Origin: Lachnospiraceae bacterium
GTDB taxonomy: Bacteria > Bacillota > Clostridia > Lachnospirales > Lachnospiraceae
Length of the DNA: 64,000 nucleotides
Reading direction: 5' to 3'
Assembly (NCBI GenBank): GCA_024695145.1
Contig: JAILIS010000021.1
Span: 1 to 64,000, forward strand
The position numbers were made by a program, and so were the translations under genes. Below, piece after piece: positions 55,771-64,000 of this stretch (position 1 is its first letter; the number at the start of each line of letters is the position of its first letter). The notes beneath the pieces were generated by a model. It was not told the origin of the DNA and ran no database searches. It saw only the letters and a program-made list of their open reading frames with translations.

Positions 55771-56478
55771 TCAGATCTTATCGTTTATCACAATAAAGCT
55801 TCTGATGGAAGACAGGCCGACACTGAATATCTTGAAGATATTGATTGAATTGGTCCCTCCCTGTCGGGGCCTGAATGATATGGGTATAAAGTGTACCTTC
55901 TGGCGGCGCTTTTTGTAGATGGCCGAAAGAGCGACATTGGTAAGGAAGAAATTATCCGGAATATATCTTATGTTTTCGCGAAGCGTATCAGCGCTCATAA
56001 GCCTGTAAGGGCTGTTGGAGTCAAGGACATATACTTTGAAGCATATATATACAACAAGGCGTAGGATCCTTGTGACCATTAAACGCATAAATCCGTCTCT
56101 TCTTTTGTTCCTGTAGCCTATGGAGATATCATACTTGTCCTTTGCGATCCAGAAAGGCTCGAACTCGGATGCGAGTGTCTGCCCGTCGGAATCTGTCTGG
56201 AACACATAGTCCGCACCTTCTTTGAGTGCATATTTGTATCCGAAAAGAACAGTTGAACCGTGTCCTCCGTTAGGCTTGGAAAGAGCAGTGAGCAGGGGCT
56301 TTTTCCCTGACAGATCCTGAAGTATCTTGAAGGTATTGTCGCTGCTGCCGTCATCTATGACGACCAGACGGGAATCCGTGCCGTGCTTTTCGACCACAGG
56401 ATACCAGTCATTTACTACCTGCAGGATATTTTCCTCCTCATTATATGCCGGAATAATTATGAATAATCTGTCAGCCAT
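55771..56478 (-). CDS. Family 2 glycosyltransferase (polyprenyl-phosphate sugar transferase type)
   Basis: 235 residues. Begins FIIIPAYNEEENILQVVNDW, with VVIDDGSSDNT and the DXD motif QTDSDGQT. Resembles DPM1/ArnC-type transferases but lacks C-terminal membrane helices. Function in envelope glycan synthesis is likely; sugar unknown. Convergent with the gene to its left, 5 bases apart. Start ATG 56478 follows GGGAGGCGC. Confidence 0.88.
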   Translation of the reverse strand: MADRLFIIIPAYNEEENILQVVNDWYPVVEKHGTDSRLVVIDDGSSDNTFKILQDLSGKKPLLTALSKPNGGHGSTVLFGYKYALKEGADYVFQTDSDGQTLASEFEPFWIAKDKYDISIGYRNKRRDGFMRLMVTRILRLVVYICFKVYVLDSNSPYRLMSADTLRENIRYIPDNFFLTNVALSAIYKKRRQKVHFIPISFRPRQGGTNSINIFKIFSVGLSSIRSFIVINDKI

Positions 56479-56556
56479 GATGCGCCTCCCTTATCTTACC
56501 CCATTTTACACCTATTTGGCGATTAATAAAACCCCTATAAGACAGTTCGCGTCATC

Positions 56557-56585
56557 TTGCCCAAAAAGGGTTTGCGTGATATACT
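56557..56585 (+). promoter_or_regulatory. Sigma-A promoter of queT-ileS
   Basis: TTGCCC (56557-56562), 17-base spacer, TATACT (56580-56585). The leader of about 30 bases is too short for a preQ1 riboswitch. Confidence 0.6.
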
Positions 56586-56621
56586 AACCTTTGGTTTGCT
56601 ATGCAATAAAGGAGAATAGTT

Positions 56622-57194
56622 TTGAAAAAGACAGGCAGATATATAATACAGACTTTCGTGATAGCGGTTCTGTATTTTGTTCTTACTTTTATCGCCAATG
56701 AATTTCAGCTCGCGAACGGTCTGAACTTCCAGTTGCGCATATCGGAGGCGCTCACGGTTTTACCCTATTACACCCCTGCCGCGATCCCGGGGCTGTTCAT
56801 CGGGTGCTTAAGCGCCAATCACGCAATGAATCTTCCGATGTATGACGTTATCTGCGGCAGTACGGCAACACTTGTCGCTGCCGTTGCAAGTTATTTCCTT
56901 CGTAAGAATAAGTTTTCGGTTCCGATCCCACCGATCATCATCAACGCATTTGCGGTCCCCGCGATATATACTTTCCTTCTCGGATTTGATGAGCCTCCGT
57001 TTTGGAGAAGCGTGATCATGGTAGGAGTCGGAGAAGCGATAACGTGTGGCGTTCTCGGAATAGCACTCATTCTCGGTCTTGAAGATTACAGGGACAAACT
57101 GTTCCCGTCATTTTCCCCGGAAGAAAAGAAAGATTCCGATGGCGATAAAGAAGATGATACAAAAGAAAATACATCAACTACGGGAGATAAATAA
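56622..57194 (+). CDS. queT: QueT-family queuosine precursor transporter
   Basis: 190 residues, five or six membrane helices. QueT features: LQLRISEALTVLPYYTP-type segment (FQLRISEALTVLPYYTPAAI), GLFIGCLSANHAMN. It is the substrate-binding S component of an energy-coupling-factor importer for a queuine or preQ1-like precursor. TTG start after AAAGGAGA. The C-terminal tail is unusually long and acidic (KKDSDGDKEDDTKENTSTTG). ileS begins at the base after its stop. Confidence 0.88.
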   Translation: MKKTGRYIIQTFVIAVLYFVLTFIANEFQLANGLNFQLRISEALTVLPYYTPAAIPGLFIGCLSANHAMNLPMYDVICGSTATLVAAVASYFLRKNKFSVPIPPIIINAFAVPAIYTFLLGFDEPPFWRSVIMVGVGEAITCGVLGIALILGLEDYRDKLFPSFSPEEKKDSDGDKEDDTKENTSTTGDK

Positions 57195-60100
57195 ATGTAC
57201 AGCAAAGTATCAACAGATCTGGGTTTTGTGGACAGAGAGAAAGAAGTCGAAAAGTTCTGGTCCGACAATGATATATTCAAAAAGACAATGAAGAACCGTG
57301 AGGGCTGCCCCACGTATATGTTCTATGACGGACCGCCCACAGCCAACGGCAAACCACATATCGGCCATGTGCTTACACGTGTCATCAAGGATATGATACC
57401 CAGATACCGCACAATGAAGGGATATTATGTGCCGAGAAAGGCCGGATGGGATACCCATGGTCTTCCCGTGGAGCTTGAAGTGGAAAAAGAGCTCGGCCTT
57501 GACGGAAAAGAGCAGATTGAAGAGTACGGTCTTGCTCCTTTTATTGAAAAGTGTAAGGAAAGCGTCTGGAAATATAAAGGCATGTGGGAGGATTTTTCCA
57601 AAACAGTCGGTTTCTGGGCCGATATGGATGATCCGTACGTAACCTATCATGATGATTTTATCGAATCCGAATGGTGGGCGCTCAAGGCGATATGGGATAA
57701 GGGGCTGCTGTATAAAGGCTTCAAGATAGTTCCGTACTGTCCCAGATGCGGAACTCCTCTTTCCTCGCATGAGGTTGCCCAGGGATACAAGACACTTAAG
57801 GAACGTACTGCCATAGTAAGGTTTAAGATAAAAGACGAGGATGCATACTTCCTTGCCTGGACAACTACGCCCTGGACACTTGCAAGCAACATCGCACTGT
57901 GTGTCAATCCCGAAGATGCATACATAAAAGTCAAAGCAGCCGACGGCTATACATATATACTTGCCGAAGCGCTTGCCGACAGCGTGCTTTCGGGTATAGA
58001 AAGAGCGGAAGGAACTCCGGCCTATGAGGTTCTTGAGACATATAAAGGAAAGGATCTCGAATACAGGGAATATGAGCCGCTCTATCAGTGTGCAAAAGAC
58101 GTTACCGACGCACAGGGCAAGAAAGCATTTTTCGTATACTGTGATGATTATGTAACGATGGCCGACGGTACCGGTATCGTTCATATAGCACCTGCATTCG
58201 GTGAAGATGATGCCAGAGTCGGCAGAAAATACGATGCTCCTTTTGTACAGATGGTTGATGAAAAGGGTGTCATGAAACCCGAGACTCCTTTCGGGGGTAT
58301 GAGAGCAAAACCTACGGAAGATGAGGTCAAGGCAGGCGCGATAAGTGCCGATCCCGAGGTTCTGAAGGAACTTGACTCAAGGGGCATACTGTTCAGCGCG
58401 CCCAAGGTTGAACATGATTATCCTCACTGCTGGAGATGTTCCACTCCTCTTATATATTATGCCCGCGAGTCATGGTATATAGAGATGACCAATGTCAGGG
58501 ATGACCTTATAAAGAATAACAACACGATCAACTGGATCCCGGAATCCATAGGTACGGGAAGATTCGGAAACTGGCTTGAGAATATCCAGGACTGGGCTGT
58601 TTCACGTAACCGCTACTGGGGAACACCGCTGAACGTATGGGAATGCGAATGCGGACACAGACACGCGATCGGAAGCAGACAGGAGCTTAAAGAACTTACC
58701 GGGCGTGAAGACGCACTGACAGTCGAACTTCACAGACCTTACATTGATGATTTTACATTTAAGTGCAGTAAATGCGGTAAGCAGATGCATCGCGTTCCCG
58801 AAGTCATAGACTGCTGGTTCGATTCGGGAGCCATGCCTTTTGCGCAGTATCATTATCCGTTTGAGAACAAGGACCTGTTTGAAGCGAGGTTCCCGGCACA
58901 GTTCATTTCCGAAGCCGTGGACCAGACTAGAGGATGGTTCTACTCACTGCTTGCGGAATCCACACTCCTCTTTAATAAACCTTCTTATGAGAATGTTATA
59001 GTTCTCGGTCTCGTTCTTGACGAGAACGGAGAGAAGATGAGCAAATCCAAGGGCAACGCGGTTGATCCTTTTGATGCGCTTAAAAAGATGGGAGCTGACG
59101 CCATCAGATGGTATTTTTACATCAACTCGGCACCGTGGCTTCCCAACAGGTTCCATGACAAGGCCGTAATGGAAGGGCAGAGAAAGTTCATGGGAACGCT
59201 CTGGAACACGTATGCGTTCTTTGTACTGTATGCGAATATAGATGATTTTGACGCGACAAAGTACAGCCTTGACTATGAAGCTCTCCCCGTTATGGACAGA
59301 TGGATATTAAGCAAGCTCAGCACCATGATAGGAGATGTTGATGTCAATCTTGATAAATACCAGATACCCGAGGCGGCCAGAGCTCTTTCGGAATTCGTGG
59401 AGGATCTGTCCAACTGGTATGTAAGACGCTGTCGTGATCGTTTCTGGGCCAAGGGAATGGAACAGGACAAGATCAACGCCTATATGACGCTCTATACCGC
59501 TCTTGTTGAGACCTCAAAAGCAGCAGCGCCGATGATACCGTTCATGTCCGAACAGATATACAGAAACCTTGTATGCTCCATAGACGTTGATGCGCCCGAA
59601 AGCGTTCATCTGTGTGATTTTCCGAAGGTGAGAGACGAGTGGACCGACAGGGAGCTCGAGGCCGATATGGATCACGTGCTGAAGAGCGTTGTTATGGGCC
59701 GCGCCTGCAGGAATTCCGCAAACATCAAGAACAGGCAGCCTATCGCAAAGATGCTGATTAAGGCCGAGTTTACGCTTAATGATTTCTATAAAGAGATAAT
59801 CGAAGATGAGCTTAATGTCAAATCGGTGGAGTTTACCGATGATGTGCGGTCCTTTACCACATATACGTTCAAGCCTCAGCTCAAGACCGTAGGTCCCAAG
59901 TACGGAAAGCAGCTTGGCGGCATTCAGAAGTATCTTGCAAACCTTGACGGGAATGAAGCGATGGATGAACTGAACGGATCCGGAGCTTTGAAGTTTGACG
60001 TTGACGGGACTGCGATCGAACTTACAAAGGACGATCTTCTTATCGAGATGACACAGCAGGAAGGCTTTGAATCGCTGAATGAAGGCAATGTAACGGTCGT

Positions 60101-60389
60101 CCTTGATACAAAGCTTACGAGTGAACTTATAGAAGAGGGATTTGTCCGTGAGATCGTATCGAAGATACAGACCATGCGTAAGGAAGCCGGATTCGAGGTA
60201 ATGGACAGGATCATGGTATATGCGCATGACAACGATAAGATCGCAAAGATACTCAAAGATAACAGGGATACGATAATGAAGGAAGTTCTCGCCGATGATA
60301 TCATCACAGGCAGCACTGATGGGTATGTCAAGAAGTGGAATATCAACGGCGAAGATGTCACTTTCGGAGTGGCTCTTGATAAACAATAG
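57195..60389 (+). CDS. ileS: Isoleucyl-tRNA synthetase, long eukaryote-like class
   Basis: 1064 residues. HIGH motif in TANGKPHIGHVLTRV near 50 and KMSKS in GEKMSKSKGNAVDP near 610; editing domain between. The length and the ANGKPHIGH form fit IleRS class 2, found in eukaryotes and some bacteria, instead of the ~920-residue class 1. A cysteine set near 500-540 (CECGHRH, CSKCGKQ) could bind zinc. Class 2 enzymes are typically insensitive to mupirocin. The start lies at the base after the queT stop. Confidence 0.96.
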   Translation: MYSKVSTDLGFVDREKEVEKFWSDNDIFKKTMKNREGCPTYMFYDGPPTANGKPHIGHVLTRVIKDMIPRYRTMKGYYVPRKAGWDTHGLPVELEVEKELGLDGKEQIEEYGLAPFIEKCKESVWKYKGMWEDFSKTVGFWADMDDPYVTYHDDFIESEWWALKAIWDKGLLYKGFKIVPYCPRCGTPLSSHEVAQGYKTLKERTAIVRFKIKDEDAYFLAWTTTPWTLASNIALCVNPEDAYIKVKAADGYTYILAEALADSVLSGIERAEGTPAYEVLETYKGKDLEYREYEPLYQCAKDVTDAQGKKAFFVYCDDYVTMADGTGIVHIAPAFGEDDARVGRKYDAPFVQMVDEKGVMKPETPFGGMRAKPTEDEVKAGAISADPEVLKELDSRGILFSAPKVEHDYPHCWRCSTPLIYYARESWYIEMTNVRDDLIKNNNTINWIPESIGTGRFGNWLENIQDWAVSRNRYWGTPLNVWECECGHRHAIGSRQELKELTGREDALTVELHRPYIDDFTFKCSKCGKQMHRVPEVIDCWFDSGAMPFAQYHYPFENKDLFEARFPAQFISEAVDQTRGWFYSLLAESTLLFNKPSYENVIVLGLVLDENGEKMSKSKGNAVDPFDALKKMGADAIRWYFYINSAPWLPNRFHDKAVMEGQRKFMGTLWNTYAFFVLYANIDDFDATKYSLDYEALPVMDRWILSKLSTMIGDVDVNLDKYQIPEAARALSEFVEDLSNWYVRRCRDRFWAKGMEQDKINAYMTLYTALVETSKAAAPMIPFMSEQIYRNLVCSIDVDAPESVHLCDFPKVRDEWTDRELEADMDHVLKSVVMGRACRNSANIKNRQPIAKMLIKAEFTLNDFYKEIIEDELNVKSVEFTDDVRSFTTYTFKPQLKTVGPKYGKQLGGIQKYLANLDGNEAMDELNGSGALKFDVDGTAIELTKDDLLIEMTQQEGFESLNEGNVTVVLDTKLTSELIEEGFVREIVSKIQTMRKEAGFEVMDRIMVYAHDNDKIAKILKDNRDTIMKEVLADDIITGSTDGYVKKWNINGEDVTFGVALDKQ

Positions 60390-60410
60390 TCTGTTACAGG
60401 AGGGAATTTA

Positions 60411-62876
60411 ATGGCAGCACGCAAAACCGGATTCAACAAAGAAGCATTTAAGAAACAGGTAAAGGAGAATGTCAAGGCGCTTTTCAGAAAGACGCTTGAA
60501 GAGGCGAACGAACAGCAGATCTATCAGGCTGTTGCCTATACGGTAAAAGACACCATCATAGACAACTGGCTGGAGACCCAGAAGGCATATGAGAAGAACG
60601 ATCCCAAGACAGTCTACTATCTGTCCATGGAATTTCTTATGGGCCGTGCACTCGGAAATGCGATGATCAACCTCAAGGAGTACAAAGAGGTTTCGGAAGC
60701 CCTTGATGAGATGGGTATAAATATCAATCTCGTGGAAGATCAGGAAAGAGATCCCGCGCTCGGAAACGGTGGTCTCGGACGTCTTGCCGCCTGCTTCCTT
60801 GACTCTCTGGCAACACTCGGATACAGCGCATACGGATGCGGTATACGTTACCGCTACGGTATGTTCCGCCAGAAGATCAAAGACGGTTTTCAGGTTGAGG
60901 TTCCCGATAACTGGTTAAAGGACGGATATCCCTTTGAACTTCGCCGTCCGGAATATGCCAAGATCGTCAAGTTCGGTGGAAACGTTGTGGTAAATGTTGA
61001 TGAGAAGGGTGAAAATCATTTCTCTCAGGAAAACTGCCAGTCTGTACAGGCTATACCTTATGATCTGCCTATTCCCGGATACGGTAACGGCGTTGTAAAC
61101 ACGCTCAGGATATGGGATGCACAGCCTGTTGAGTGCTTCCAGCTCGATTCCTTTGATAAGGGTGACTACCGTCTGGCTGTAGAACAGGAAAACCTTGCAA
61201 GGAACATATGCGAAGTCCTCTATCCCAATGACAATCATTATGCTGGCAAGGAACTGAGATTAAAGCAGCAGTATTTCTTCGTGTCGGCAAGCATACAGGA
61301 AGCCGTTGAGAAATACATGCGCAAGCATGACGATATAACAAAGCTTTATGAAAAAGTAACATTCCAGATGAATGATACTCATCCGACTCTTACGGTTCCG
61401 GAACTTATGCGTATCCTTCTTGACGAGTACGGACTCGGATGGGAAGAAGCCTGGTCCGTTACGACCAAGACAGTTGCATATACGAACCACACAATCATGT
61501 CGGAGGCGCTTGAGAAATGGCCTATCGAGCTTTTCTCCAGCCTGCTCCCGAGAATATACCAGATCGTTGAGGAGATCAACAGGAGATTCTGCCTGCTGAT
61601 CGAGGCATCTCATCCCGGAAATGTTGACAAGATACGCAAGATGGCGATCATCTATGACGGACAGGTCAAGATGGCACACATGGCTATCTGTGCTTCATAT
61701 TCGGTAAACGGCGTGGCAAGGCTTCATACCGAGATACTGAAAAATCAGGAGCTGCGTGATTTTTACCAGCTCATGCCCAATAAGTTCAATAACAAGACTA
61801 ACGGTATCACCCAGAGAAGATTCCTTCTTCACGCCAATCCCCTTCTTGCAGACTGGGTAACGGCACATGTGGGAGACGAGTGGATCACTGATCTTACGGT
61901 ACTGCGTCATCTGAAGGTATATGCGGATGACAAGAAGGCTCAGCATGAGTTCATGAACATCAAGTATCAGAACAAAGTCAGACTTGCTAAGTATATACTC
62001 GAACACAACGGGATCGAGGTGGATCCGAGGTCGATATTTGATGTACAGGTAAAGAGGCTGCATGAATACAAGCGTCAGCTGATGAACATTCTCCATATCA
62101 TGTATCTGTACAACGAACTCAAGGAGCACCCCGATATGGAGTTCACTCCGCGTACGTTTATTTTCGGTGCAAAGGCGGCAGCGGGCTACAAGAATGCAAA
62201 GCTTACCATCAAGCTTATAAATGCCGTTGCGGATGTTATCAATAACGACGGATCCATAGGCGGCAAGATAAAGGTCGTGTTCATCGAGGACTACTGTGTT
62301 TCCAATGCTGAGCTTATAATCGCCGCAGCCGATGTATCGGAACAGATCTCAACCGCTTCAAAGGAAGCATCCGGTACAGGTAACATGAAGTTCATGCTCA
62401 ACGGGGCCATTACCATAGGCACAATGGACGGTGCAAACGTGGAGATGTATGAAGAGGTCGGAGAGGATAATATCTTCATCTTCGGACTGTCTTCCGATGA
62501 GGTCATTAATTACGAGCAGAACGGCGGATATGATCCGAATGTCATATTCAACAACAATGCGGATATCAGAAAGGTACTCATGCAGCTCGTGAACGGAACC
62601 TACAGCCCCAACGATACGGAACTGTTCAGGGATCTGTACAATTCGCTGCTCAATACGCAGTGTACGGCAAAAGCGGATACATATTTCATATTGAAGGATT
62701 TCGAATCCTATGCCGAAACACAGAAGCGCATAGAAGAGGCATACAAGGACACCAAGCGCTGGAACAAGATGGCCATATTGAATGTTTCGTGTGCGGGTAA
62801 GTTCTCTTCGGACAGGACCATCCAGGAATATGTTGATGATATATGGCATCTTGACAAGGTCACAGTCAAAAAATAA
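60411..62876 (+). CDS. glgP: Glycogen / maltodextrin phosphorylase
   Basis: 821 residues, GT35 family. The PLP-lysine segment EASGTGNMKFMLNGAITIGT lies near 660-680; GNGGLGRLAACFLDS and NDTHPTLTVPELMR are also diagnostic. Releases glucose-1-phosphate from alpha-glucans. ACAGGAGGG precedes the ATG. Glycogen versus maltodextrin preference is not readable. Confidence 0.96.
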   Translation: MAARKTGFNKEAFKKQVKENVKALFRKTLEEANEQQIYQAVAYTVKDTIIDNWLETQKAYEKNDPKTVYYLSMEFLMGRALGNAMINLKEYKEVSEALDEMGININLVEDQERDPALGNGGLGRLAACFLDSLATLGYSAYGCGIRYRYGMFRQKIKDGFQVEVPDNWLKDGYPFELRRPEYAKIVKFGGNVVVNVDEKGENHFSQENCQSVQAIPYDLPIPGYGNGVVNTLRIWDAQPVECFQLDSFDKGDYRLAVEQENLARNICEVLYPNDNHYAGKELRLKQQYFFVSASIQEAVEKYMRKHDDITKLYEKVTFQMNDTHPTLTVPELMRILLDEYGLGWEEAWSVTTKTVAYTNHTIMSEALEKWPIELFSSLLPRIYQIVEEINRRFCLLIEASHPGNVDKIRKMAIIYDGQVKMAHMAICASYSVNGVARLHTEILKNQELRDFYQLMPNKFNNKTNGITQRRFLLHANPLLADWVTAHVGDEWITDLTVLRHLKVYADDKKAQHEFMNIKYQNKVRLAKYILEHNGIEVDPRSIFDVQVKRLHEYKRQLMNILHIMYLYNELKEHPDMEFTPRTFIFGAKAAAGYKNAKLTIKLINAVADVINNDGSIGGKIKVVFIEDYCVSNAELIIAAADVSEQISTASKEASGTGNMKFMLNGAITIGTMDGANVEMYEEVGEDNIFIFGLSSDEVINYEQNGGYDPNVIFNNNADIRKVLMQLVNGTYSPNDTELFRDLYNSLLNTQCTAKADTYFILKDFESYAETQKRIEEAYKDTKRWNKMAILNVSCAGKFSSDRTIQEYVDDIWHLDKVTVKK

Positions 62877-62879
62877 TGC

Positions 62880-63737
62880 ATGAATATAACACGGGCCAAA
62901 CAACTTCAGATAACAGGGCCTGATAAAAAGCCCTGCTATGGAGGCAACCAGCTCTGGTTCTCATCCAACACGAGAGCCGCGGGCGGGTGCGGGTCTGTTG
63001 CGGGTGCCAACGTCCTTCGTGCGCTGGCCATGACAAATGCTGATTTCAGAAACAGCATCATTTCTTCCAAAATAATACCGCCACAGGTAAAAGACGCTAT
63101 ATGCTCAAACAATCCCGGTCATGAGAATTTTGTTCTCCTCATGACCGGGGTGTATGAGACGATGGGCGCTCTCGAAGTATTTCCCCTTAACCGGATATAT
63201 GACCGCAAAGACAGGTCATCAAAAGCTTTTAAAAGGATAAAGAGCACATTCGGCCTTACCAATGTAGGATTTATCATAGGGATCATAAGATTTGCCAGAA
63301 AGTTTTCGCTTGACCTTACGGTAAGATCGATGCCGGCTGCTTTTCTGACAAAGGAAAAAGCAAGGGAATTCATTGCCGAGGGGCTTAAAGAAAGCGGTGC
63401 GGTGGTCATGCTCACATGCCGCAACAGACATAACGCAAGACTGTTTCCCCCCGATGCTGATCTGAACAAGAGACTGATAGACGGAAATGATACCGGGATC
63501 AAGGGACATTTTACAACAATAACCGATATGGATAACGACAGGCTGCTCATCACCACATGGGGTAAGCCCGGGATAGTGGATCTGAATGAGCTTGCGGGAA
63601 GCTGGCGCAGTATAAGGGCATATGAAGCCTCTCTTATGTATATCCGGCCGTCTACAAGAAAGGAAGCGACATCCTGTATGCTTTCGGCCTGGAAACTCTT
63701 TACATCCGGGATCGGACATGCACTTGTGAGACGGTAG
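62880..63737 (+). CDS. Papain-like cysteine-hydrolase-fold protein, unknown
   Basis: 285 residues, no named family recognised. Its layout suggests a papain/C39-like fold: Gln24 in GGNQLWFSS, candidate nucleophile Cys37 in AAGGCGSVAGANVL, and candidate His210 in GIKGHFTTITDMDND, followed by LLITTWGKPGIVDLNEL. No signal peptide. It starts three bases after the phosphorylase stop and lacks its own Shine-Dalgarno sequence, so it depends on translation of glgP. Substrate unknown; the active-site assignment is inference. Confidence 0.72.
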   Translation: MNITRAKQLQITGPDKKPCYGGNQLWFSSNTRAAGGCGSVAGANVLRALAMTNADFRNSIISSKIIPPQVKDAICSNNPGHENFVLLMTGVYETMGALEVFPLNRIYDRKDRSSKAFKRIKSTFGLTNVGFIIGIIRFARKFSLDLTVRSMPAAFLTKEKAREFIAEGLKESGAVVMLTCRNRHNARLFPPDADLNKRLIDGNDTGIKGHFTTITDMDNDRLLITTWGKPGIVDLNELAGSWRSIRAYEASLMYIRPSTRKEATSCMLSAWKLFTSGIGHALVRR

Positions 63738-63780
63738 CACTGTCACATTATAATTTTTTAAATTTTTTTTTCAGAGACTA

Positions 63781-63807
63781 TAAAGATAATCACGGTTTGG
63801 TCGATAA
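63781..63807 (+). promoter_or_regulatory. Sigma-28 (FliA/SigD) flagellar promoter
   Basis: TAAA (63781-63784), 15 bases, GTCGATAA (63800-63807), close to the consensus TAAA-N15-GCCGATAT. It lies about 65 bases before the FlgM start, giving the expected feedback of the anti-sigma factor. Confidence 0.8.
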
Positions 63808-63871
63808 ATAAAATATAGTAAGGGGATATGAGGGGAATATCTCCAAACACGGATTGGAAGGAGGAATTGTT

Positions 63872-64000
63872 ATGCGTATAGAAGCATACAACGCCGTAAG
63901 CCAGATATATCAGGCAAAAAAGCCCGGAAAGGTGAGCAAAACCACAGCTGCTTACGGAAGAGATCAGGTTCAGATTTCCAGTATCGGAAAGGATATCCAG
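63872..64000 (+). CDS. flgM: Anti-sigma-28 factor FlgM, truncated by the window end
   Basis: First 43 residues only: MRIEAYNAVSQIYQAKKPGK, then KTTAAYGRDQVQISSIGKD. The N-terminal pattern and the DQVQISSIGKD segment match clostridial FlgM, which holds sigma-28 inactive until the flagellar hook is complete and it is exported. Its helical sigma-binding half lies outside the window. Strong GGAAGGAGG ribosome site and a sigma-28 promoter support the call and show that the organism is flagellated. Confidence 0.8.
   Translation, partial: MRIEAYNAVSQIYQAKKPGKVSKTTAAYGRDQVQISSIGKDIQ

Noticed and set aside
56479..56621. preQ1 riboswitch before queT
   Set aside because: The promoter at 56557-56585 leaves about 30 bases of leader, and no preQ1 pseudoknot pattern was found.
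57210..58184. 324-codon open frame on the minus strand over ileS
   Set aside because: Shadow of the ileS codons; composition rich in Cys, Phe and Ile without any domain.

Overview
The window looks like a chromosomal segment of a motile, anaerobic, fibre-fermenting Clostridia bacterium, most likely a member of Lachnospiraceae. This placement is inferred from gene content and order: gdpP-rplI-dnaB, rpsF-ssb-rpsR, pyrK-pyrD type 1B dihydroorotate dehydrogenase, pyruvate formate-lyase metabolism, a MecA adaptor, a clostridial 2[4Fe-4S] ferredoxin, a Na+-type F-ATPase c subunit and a flagellar FlgM with a sigma-28-type promoter. I saw no tRNA or rRNA gene, CRISPR array, phage or complete insertion sequence.

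Layout. 1-11.3 kb: plsC, pyrC (minus), then a long plus-strand run (pyrK, pyrD, a charged coiled-coil protein, ispE, a GntR/FCD regulator, a DUF1934 protein, a membrane-anchored protein, a trigger-factor-like lipoprotein, asnS, a coiled-coil NlpC/P60 hydrolase and a glycosyltransferase). 11.3-20.9 kb: a pentose/xylan locus with an AraC regulator and a 42-residue membrane protein (both minus), then a sugar ABC importer without its ATPase, a GH43 glycosidase, xylulokinase, a DUF4867 protein and a fucose/arabinose-isomerase-like enzyme. 20.9-31.2 kb: plsY, a membrane FKBP/trigger-factor-like protein, an unusual acyl/aminoacyl group (acetyltransferase-peptidase fusion, acyl carrier protein, MaoC hydratase, sirtuin), the rpsF-ssb-rpsR operon, an AMP-forming acyl ligase and a GH18 protein. 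31.2-31.9 kb is a 0.7 kb stretch with no convincing gene.

31.9-45.8 kb: mecA, a DUF1858 protein (minus), a pyruvate formate-lyase whose glycyl-radical domain is a separate 80-residue gene with a cysteine-bearing relative between the two, pflA, maf, a 56-residue ferredoxin, gdpP, rplI, dnaB, a DUF402 protein, sua5, rpiB, upp, a dCMP deaminase and a SleB-type hydrolase. 45.8-53.2 kb: the complete ATP synthase operon (two small assembly-type membrane genes, then atpB-E-F-H-A-G-D-C). 53.2-64.0 kb: a large exported protein, a glycosyltransferase (minus), queT, ileS (eukaryote-like class), a glycogen/maltodextrin phosphorylase, a papain-like unknown protein and the first 43 codons of flgM.

The strongest leads are: (1) the three-piece pyruvate formate-lyase locus; (2) a dispersed structured repeat found directly after fdx and directly after atpG, whose hairpins show compensatory changes around constant GAA loops; (3) the fusion-ACP-MaoC-sirtuin-acyl ligase neighbourhood; (4) several genes whose -10 box lies only 6-7 bases before the start codon, suggesting leaderless messages; and (5) two perfect inverted repeats placed on promoters. 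All calls come from reading the sequence; no database search was run.
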